The position numbers were made by a program, and so were the translations under genes. The notes below the pieces were generated by a model. That model saw nothing but the letters and a program-made list of their open reading frames with translations, was not told the DNA's origin and searched no databases. A stretch of 64,000 nucleotides of DNA, taken from assembly GCA_008973525.1 (NCBI GenBank), contig WACJ01000071.1, forward strand, positions 186,001 through 250,000, read 5' to 3'. Of this stretch, positions 59,480-64,000 are shown in pieces (the stretch's first letter is position 1; every line of letters starts with the position of its first letter). The stretch is from Stenopsyche tienmushanensis. Its lineage: Eukaryota; Arthropoda; Insecta; Trichoptera; Stenopsychidae.

Positions 59480-59670
59480 TGGGTTTTACACTGTACAACT
59501 GATGAAAAAGTTTGGGCGTGAAAGTCCCGTCGTCAATAAATTTTGCATAATTGAAACATTATACCAGAAAACTTTTCAAACTGAAACAGAAGAAGATTTA
59601 GATTATTCCAATGAAGATGAACAAAAAACTGAAGGAAGTGAGTCCGAAAATGATAATTCAGAAAGATAGA
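59480..59670 (+). other. Unrecognised acidic open frame
   Basis: A 69-codon frame, 59460-59669, ends with an acidic, Glu/Asp/Ser-rich tail (TETEEDLDYSNEDEQKTEGS). Acidic linkers occur in some transposases, including piggyBac N-termini, but no specific match is seen. Not called as a gene. Confidence 0.25.
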
Positions 59671-59739
59671 ACAAGATGGTTCTTTTAACTTACACATACA
59701 TACATATGTAACACATATAAATATTTACTATAAATTAAA

Positions 59740-59822
59740 ATAAGTCTCGAGTCCCAGGAAGTCCCAGGGCTTTGAAATCATCATGTCTCGAGTCCGGGGA
59801 CTTTGAAAAAGCCGAGACTTCA
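59740..59822. repeat. Two-unit tandem repeat
   Basis: Two units of about 36-40 bp share TCTCGAGTCC, then GG-rich AGTCCCAGGG or CCGGGGAC, then CTTTGAAA. The second unit ends with GCCGAGAC. Origin unknown. Confidence 0.45.
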
Positions 59823-59847
59823 GAATCCCTAGTTGAGACCCTATATT

Positions 59848-59904
59848 GCATCCTGCATATTCACCATCTTTGGATTACCATCTGTTCCAGTCAATGAAAC
59901 ATTA
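59848..59904 (+). pseudogene. Mariner transposase C-terminal piece, interrupted
   Basis: The frame reads HPAYSPSLDYHLFQSMKHY, the mariner block around the third catalytic Asp with a small deletion. It is cut off at TTAA (59905-59908), where a piggyBac-type element begins. Confidence 0.7.
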
Positions 59905-59908
59905 TTAA

Positions 59909-60600
59909 CCCTTACAATTCCTATGGTCACACATTGCGGCTGAAGATTTTTTCCCACCAACTCATATGGCCACTAAGTGTGGTGGGTTTTTTCTCGGGCG
60001 GTTTTTATGAACTTCAAATAACATTTTGGTATTTTTTTAAATGTAAGAATCAAGTGAATACTCTAAAAATACCGTCTTATTGTCTGACCATTAAGTTATC
60101 ATCTGGAATATGGAAAATAATTGGTTCAGAGGAATTGAATCGGTGCAGGTAAAAAGCATAAACCAATAGTCTGCGTCGAGTTGTGGCGCAGTGAACATTT
60201 TGAAAATTATTTGTGTCCAGTAATTCAATATTATTTTGATAGTACGTATATTTTTTACATTTCATTCGATTTTCGTTCTACACCTTTTTAATAACCTACA
60301 ACAGACGAACTAAGACATAAAAGGCTATCATATATCTCCGGATAGATTTTACACCAATCCAACCCTTGCTGGAGAGCTCTTAAAAAGGAAATGTTTTCTC
60401 ACTGGCACGATAATGACCTACAGAAAGGGTTTACCTAATCATATAACAAAAAACAAGATCAGCTGTGGGATGAAAGATAGCATACAGAAAACAAGATACT
60501 TTAGTATTAGCTTGGTGAGACAAATAGTCACAATGCTCAGTACAAAGCATACGTCATCTTTCCAATCAATGAGAAGAATAACTACAGCAATCTAATCAAA
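59909..60600 (+). mobile_element. Decayed piggyBac element with transposase fragment
   Basis: Starts CCCTTACAATTCCTATGGTC right after TTAA at 59905-59908. From 60341 the + frame reads DRFYTNPTLAGELLKRKCFL, then GTIMTYRKGLP, the piggyBac DDE-domain region around a catalytic Asp (first residue here). It continues to MLSTKHTSSF at about 60555. Upstream coding parts are scrambled and the right end was not found. The wording differs from the tails at 25.1 and 31.4 kb, so this may be another lineage. Confidence 0.75.
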
Positions 60601-62691
60601 ATGAGCTAGTTAAAAAAGACAGTAGTCATTTTAGATTACATTAAAAATATGAGCGAGGTGAACATGGCAGATTAATACGCAACATCTTAGAGCTCAAATG
60701 GTTAAGAGAAGAAAAAAACTAAATCATCGAACGAGATAGAATCGGCCTTTTCCAAATTTTTCAATTCAAAATCATGCGATTTTTATAAAAAATGGATTTT
60801 TTATTTAGTTAATACATGGAACAATGGTGACACCTTCTTGAAAATTACTTTGTATAACAATATTTTTGTATACAATAGTTTCATCCGACATTAATATTGG
60901 GTTTATCTAATATCAATAAAATAGATAGTAATATTATATACATAAGTAGGTAAAAAAAAGCACGAAATATAAAAATATAAAATTTGGACCAATTTTAATA
61001 GCTTTATAAACTGTGAATGGATTAAGATTAACATTGTTTTTGAAGAATATTTTGATGATGGAAGTCAAGACATAAATTATTATACAAAAGGAGTCAGACT
61101 GGAAATACAAAACTACGTAATTTTCAAACAATAACCTCGACCGGCAAGGATAATGAAAAATCATTTTATATTATCATACGGCATGCTTGATCGACTATTT
61201 ACATTTACAATCATACAAGCGCAGTACTTACATAAGCATTATATATAGACTTAATATGTAATACTTTTATTTTTGTGATCACAAAACAAGGTGCATTTAT
61301 TTAAATAAATATATCTCTTCAAATCTCATAATCAAATGGATAACTTTAAATATTAAAATTAAAACAATACTGATAATATACACTAAGGTAACTAGTTAAA
61401 ACACAAAATAAATCTAAGCTTTCAACTAATATTAGGGTTGAGCTATATTATGAGCTGAGCCTGTACTATCAAAGTACTTCGATCGAATTTAAAGCATCAA
61501 AATACATCTTGTACCGAACATATCTACATTAACATTACTCTTTTAATCTAACATTCATAGCGTCTTGTTACGTTATATGGTGCACTAATACATATGCTAA
61601 TCCATTACACCACTAGAATCGCTATGCTTACATTCATAAATAATCAAGTCTTATCGCTTATACATTAGTATAAAAGTAAGACAACTATTAATTGACATCG
61701 TAATGCATCCTGCGATATTTTCATAACTTTGATAAAAGCATCATAATACATTTAAGGATATGAATATTTGTCAAAAGGCTAAAACAGCTCATTGTAATAA
61801 TTATAATTGTGATATAGAATTAGAATAAATAAGAGTTAAACACAAAATCATCTACGTATACATAAAATAATACTGGTTTACATAAAATGATATACACATT
61901 AATAATAAATATTAAAAATAAATCTTTCATAATAAACATTCGATAAAACGCATTTATATTTTTAAGAACAGCCTAAATATTCAAACGTATATGGAACCTC
62001 ATAATTCTATAGATTGTAGAAAAAGTTCAAATTATAGTCGGCTAAAATTAGCCTGGGTTTACCATTCGATCTGATTTGGCAGTGACGAATAGATAATTAG
62101 TAATAAAGGTACACACGGTTTTAATATTTTAACATTAAATGTAATATGAGGATCCATTTTCAATGAAAATAATTTTTTGGGATGAAAATCACTTGACATT
62201 AAGCCTCAACGAAGTCCAACATTTTAATTTTATTTCACCTAAGCCTTATTCCTATTAGAGTTTACTGTCAACCAGTCAACTTGTTTTACATCCTAATATA
62301 ATATACGGAATTTTTAGTGTTATGAACCAATCAACGACTGAAATTAATAGTCAATAGCATTAAAATACGTATACAGCTCGATAACTGAAAAAGGCGATAT
62401 AATTGTAAAATAAGTTTTAAATAATACATTTATCCCCTTTTCAGATCATTTTTTGTATGTCACATTAAGTCTAAATTTTTGAAAAATATAGCTGTGTTAA
62501 ATCGTATAATTTTCAACTACAAATTTTATGAATAAAGCATATAAAGTGATTTTTTTTAATGTCAGATTAAATTTATACCGAAAAACAAACTACAAAAAAG
62601 GGAATGTGTGATATTACATACGAATTACATATTGATTTCATAAAATTAATATAAAAATAAAATATACGGTGAGATTTATTAAGGAATTTTT
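60601..62691. other. AT-rich DNA downstream of the minus-strand gene
   Basis: No open frame or repeat end recognised. This is downstream of the stop codon of the gene on the minus strand, so part of it should be its 3' untranslated region. Minus-strand AATAAA signals lie at 62675-62680 (too close to the stop to be the main site) and at 62229-62234 (about 460 nt after the stop); which is used cannot be told. Confidence 0.4.
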
Positions 62692-62793
62692 TTACAAAGC
62701 TATAAGCCTAGTATTACACTTTCTCCATTTTTCTTGTAATTTTCGATGCTCTTCATACTGAGCCTCCGTTATTTGTTTCACCATTGGACCTCC
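62692..62793 (-). CDS. Last coding exon, putative Sac2/INPP5F-like phosphatase
   Basis: This 102-bp exon follows a 77-nt intron (62794-62870) whose minus-strand ends are GT and AG with a T-rich acceptor tract. It continues the upstream exon in phase 0 and encodes 33 residues, GGPMVKQITEAQYEEHRKLQ to the C-terminus KCNTRLIAL, then TAA. The short charged helix ending in a C.TR.I pattern resembles, from memory, the extreme C-terminus of Sac2/INPP5F proteins; no alignment was possible. It is too short for the six-frame list, but the splice logic and conserved look support it. Confidence 0.6.
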   Translation of the reverse strand, partial: GGPMVKQITEAQYEEHRKLQEKWRKCNTRLIAL

Positions 62794-62870
62794 CTTTAAA
62801 AAAAATGATTAATAATTATTTACATTAGGAATAAATACGACTTTTAATACTATTCCAGAATAAAATCAAC

Positions 62871-63964
62871 CTTGATTTTCCTAGGATCCAAATTGGCACC
62901 CAGACTCTGCATTCCTTTGGCGAATTTAGAGAACGGCGATAGCACTAAATCTTTGGTAGCACTCGTTACAGGACTTGTGATATTCTTCAACTGTTTCAAC
63001 GCGCTCTCGCTCTGTGACTGACTGATGGTCAAATTAATATCGTGCTGCGAGCTACACCGCACCGGTAAATTTGCGTCTCTATTCTTTTCCGAATCAGATT
63101 TAAGCCCGTCGTTATTTGTTATTTGATCTGTGTTTAAATCGACATCTCCCGTGCTGTGAGATAATTTTTGGTTCAATTTCAAAGACGATGGTGGTTGTAT
63201 TTTTGACACGTTTAGTTTTGAATCCGACGATTGTTCCCATTTAGTAGAACTTCCGTCATAATCGATAGTTATTTCGGGAGTGTTACTTCTGGCAATCTCA
63301 TCGAAATGCAAAGTATCAAAGTGAAGATTGGCATCACTGTCGGTATTAAACGGATTTAATTTAACCGTCGAAGATCCCTGATTAGTGAATGTGTTCCCTG
63401 TATTTTTAGAATTGCTAGCAATAAACTGACTATCGGAAATTACTTCACTGGAATATAAATTTTTATTATGGTCCTTTATCTGATCACCGATGTTCGAAAT
63501 ATATTCTGATGAATAGGTATCATTTCCTGATGTTTGACTGTCAATTTTAGACGAATAAAGAGGGTTTTCCATTAAATAAGCTTCATTGTTTATATCCGAT
63601 TGGTTTTCAGTTTGTGATGTTGTGTTATTTTTTCCATCTGTTTTAGATTTGAGCAAAGGATTATCTCCCACGTATCGCACACAATTTTCAAAATTGTCTA
63701 GAGTCGGTTCAAAAATATTGGTTTTACCATCATCTTCATCAGAAGAATTGTCAGAGCTGGTACAATCTGAATGACCACCTTTTGTATGTTTTTTGAATGC
63801 TTTTTTAATAGAAGATTTACCCAATGTAAAAGTAGTTTTTGCACCACTTCCAATAGATTCCATCTTAAAAGGCTTTGGCAATTCAGGTTTAGTACGATTA
63901 TTAAACTGTCCAAGTTTATTTAGTTTAGAAAATTGCTCCGACATATTGGTGAGTGCTTTTGAAC
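62871..63964 (-). CDS. Penultimate exon, putative Sac2/INPP5F-like phosphatase tail
   Basis: A 1094-bp open exon on the minus strand, by far the longest frame in the window. The acceptor TTTATAG lies just upstream, so the ATG at 63972-63974 is in the intron and not a start; the exon begins in phase 1. It encodes about 364 residues, hydrophilic and probably disordered, rich in Ser, Asn and Asp. An acidic SDNSSDEDD stretch follows a basic KKAFKKHTKG patch. Two NPL motifs occur (GDNPLLKSK, ENPLYSSK). The end is conserved-looking: SPFSKFAKGMQSLGANLDP. If the gene is a Sac2 homologue it dephosphorylates PI(4)P on endosomes, with its Sac domain encoded beyond the window. Other large trafficking proteins with disordered tails are possible. 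Confidence 0.7.
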
Positions 63965-64000
63965 CTATAAACATTAATCATATAATAATAAAAAATGACG

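Noticed and set aside
63965..63974. ATG at 63972-63974 as the start of the long minus-strand frame
   Set aside because: A strong acceptor (TTTATAG) lies right after it on the minus strand, and the protein looks like the tail of a larger product, so this ATG is most likely intronic.

Overview
The window looks like insect (pterygote) nuclear DNA: it is strongly AT-rich, uses spliceosomal introns (clear GT...AG borders near the right end), carries a eukaryotic tRNA-Cys with a Pol III T-run, and is littered with decayed class II transposons typical of insects (several mariner lineages, TTAA-specific piggyBac relatives, a hAT MITE, pogo/Tigger-like relics) plus a tRNA-derived SINE. The order of insect cannot be decided from the sequence.

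The window is almost a gene desert. The only convincing protein-coding gene is at the far right on the minus strand: the last two coding exons (62692-62793 and 62871-63964) of a large gene. The long acidic, Ser/Asn-rich tail and the conserved C-terminus recall the tail of Sac2/INPP5F phosphoinositide phosphatases; this is a memory-based, moderate-to-low confidence call. The only RNA gene is tRNA-Cys(GCA) at 34802-34873, minus strand. All other open frames of 60-110 codons look like chance frames or transposase debris.

From 1 to about 62.6 kb two textures alternate. (1) AT-rich tracts hold transposon remnants: mariner pieces near 1.9, 4.2, 18.4-19.1, 25.7, 33, 38.6-39.1, 47.9-48.5 and 59.2-59.9 kb; piggyBac-type TTAA elements at 21.65, 24.8, 31.05, 32.75, 36.8, 45.5, 56.15 and 59.9 kb; small MITE families at 19.16, 24.28, 28.2, 40.13 and 57.3 kb; and SINE copies at 8.56, 9.5, 18.2, 21.2 and 43 kb. 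(2) GC-richer, apparently unique islands of 150-500 bp contain clustered transcription-factor-like motifs, for example three CACGTG boxes at 7.25-7.30 kb, paired CCAAT units at 5.37-5.42 kb, YY1/Pho- and GAGA-like motifs at 20.5-20.8 and 49.2 kb, and inverted AACGG (Myb-type) pairs at 29.27-29.34 kb. This is what a cis-regulatory landscape in an insect gene desert would look like, but conservation could not be tested.

The best leads for novelty are: the palindrome-bearing piggyBac derivatives that keep a decayed transposase C-terminal domain; nested TTAA elements at 45.5-46.1 kb whose ends appear exchanged between two families; the SINE family; the short CAGTCAAYCC MITE family; and the Myb-type and CACGTG motif clusters. 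No operon, CRISPR, viral or toxin system was seen.
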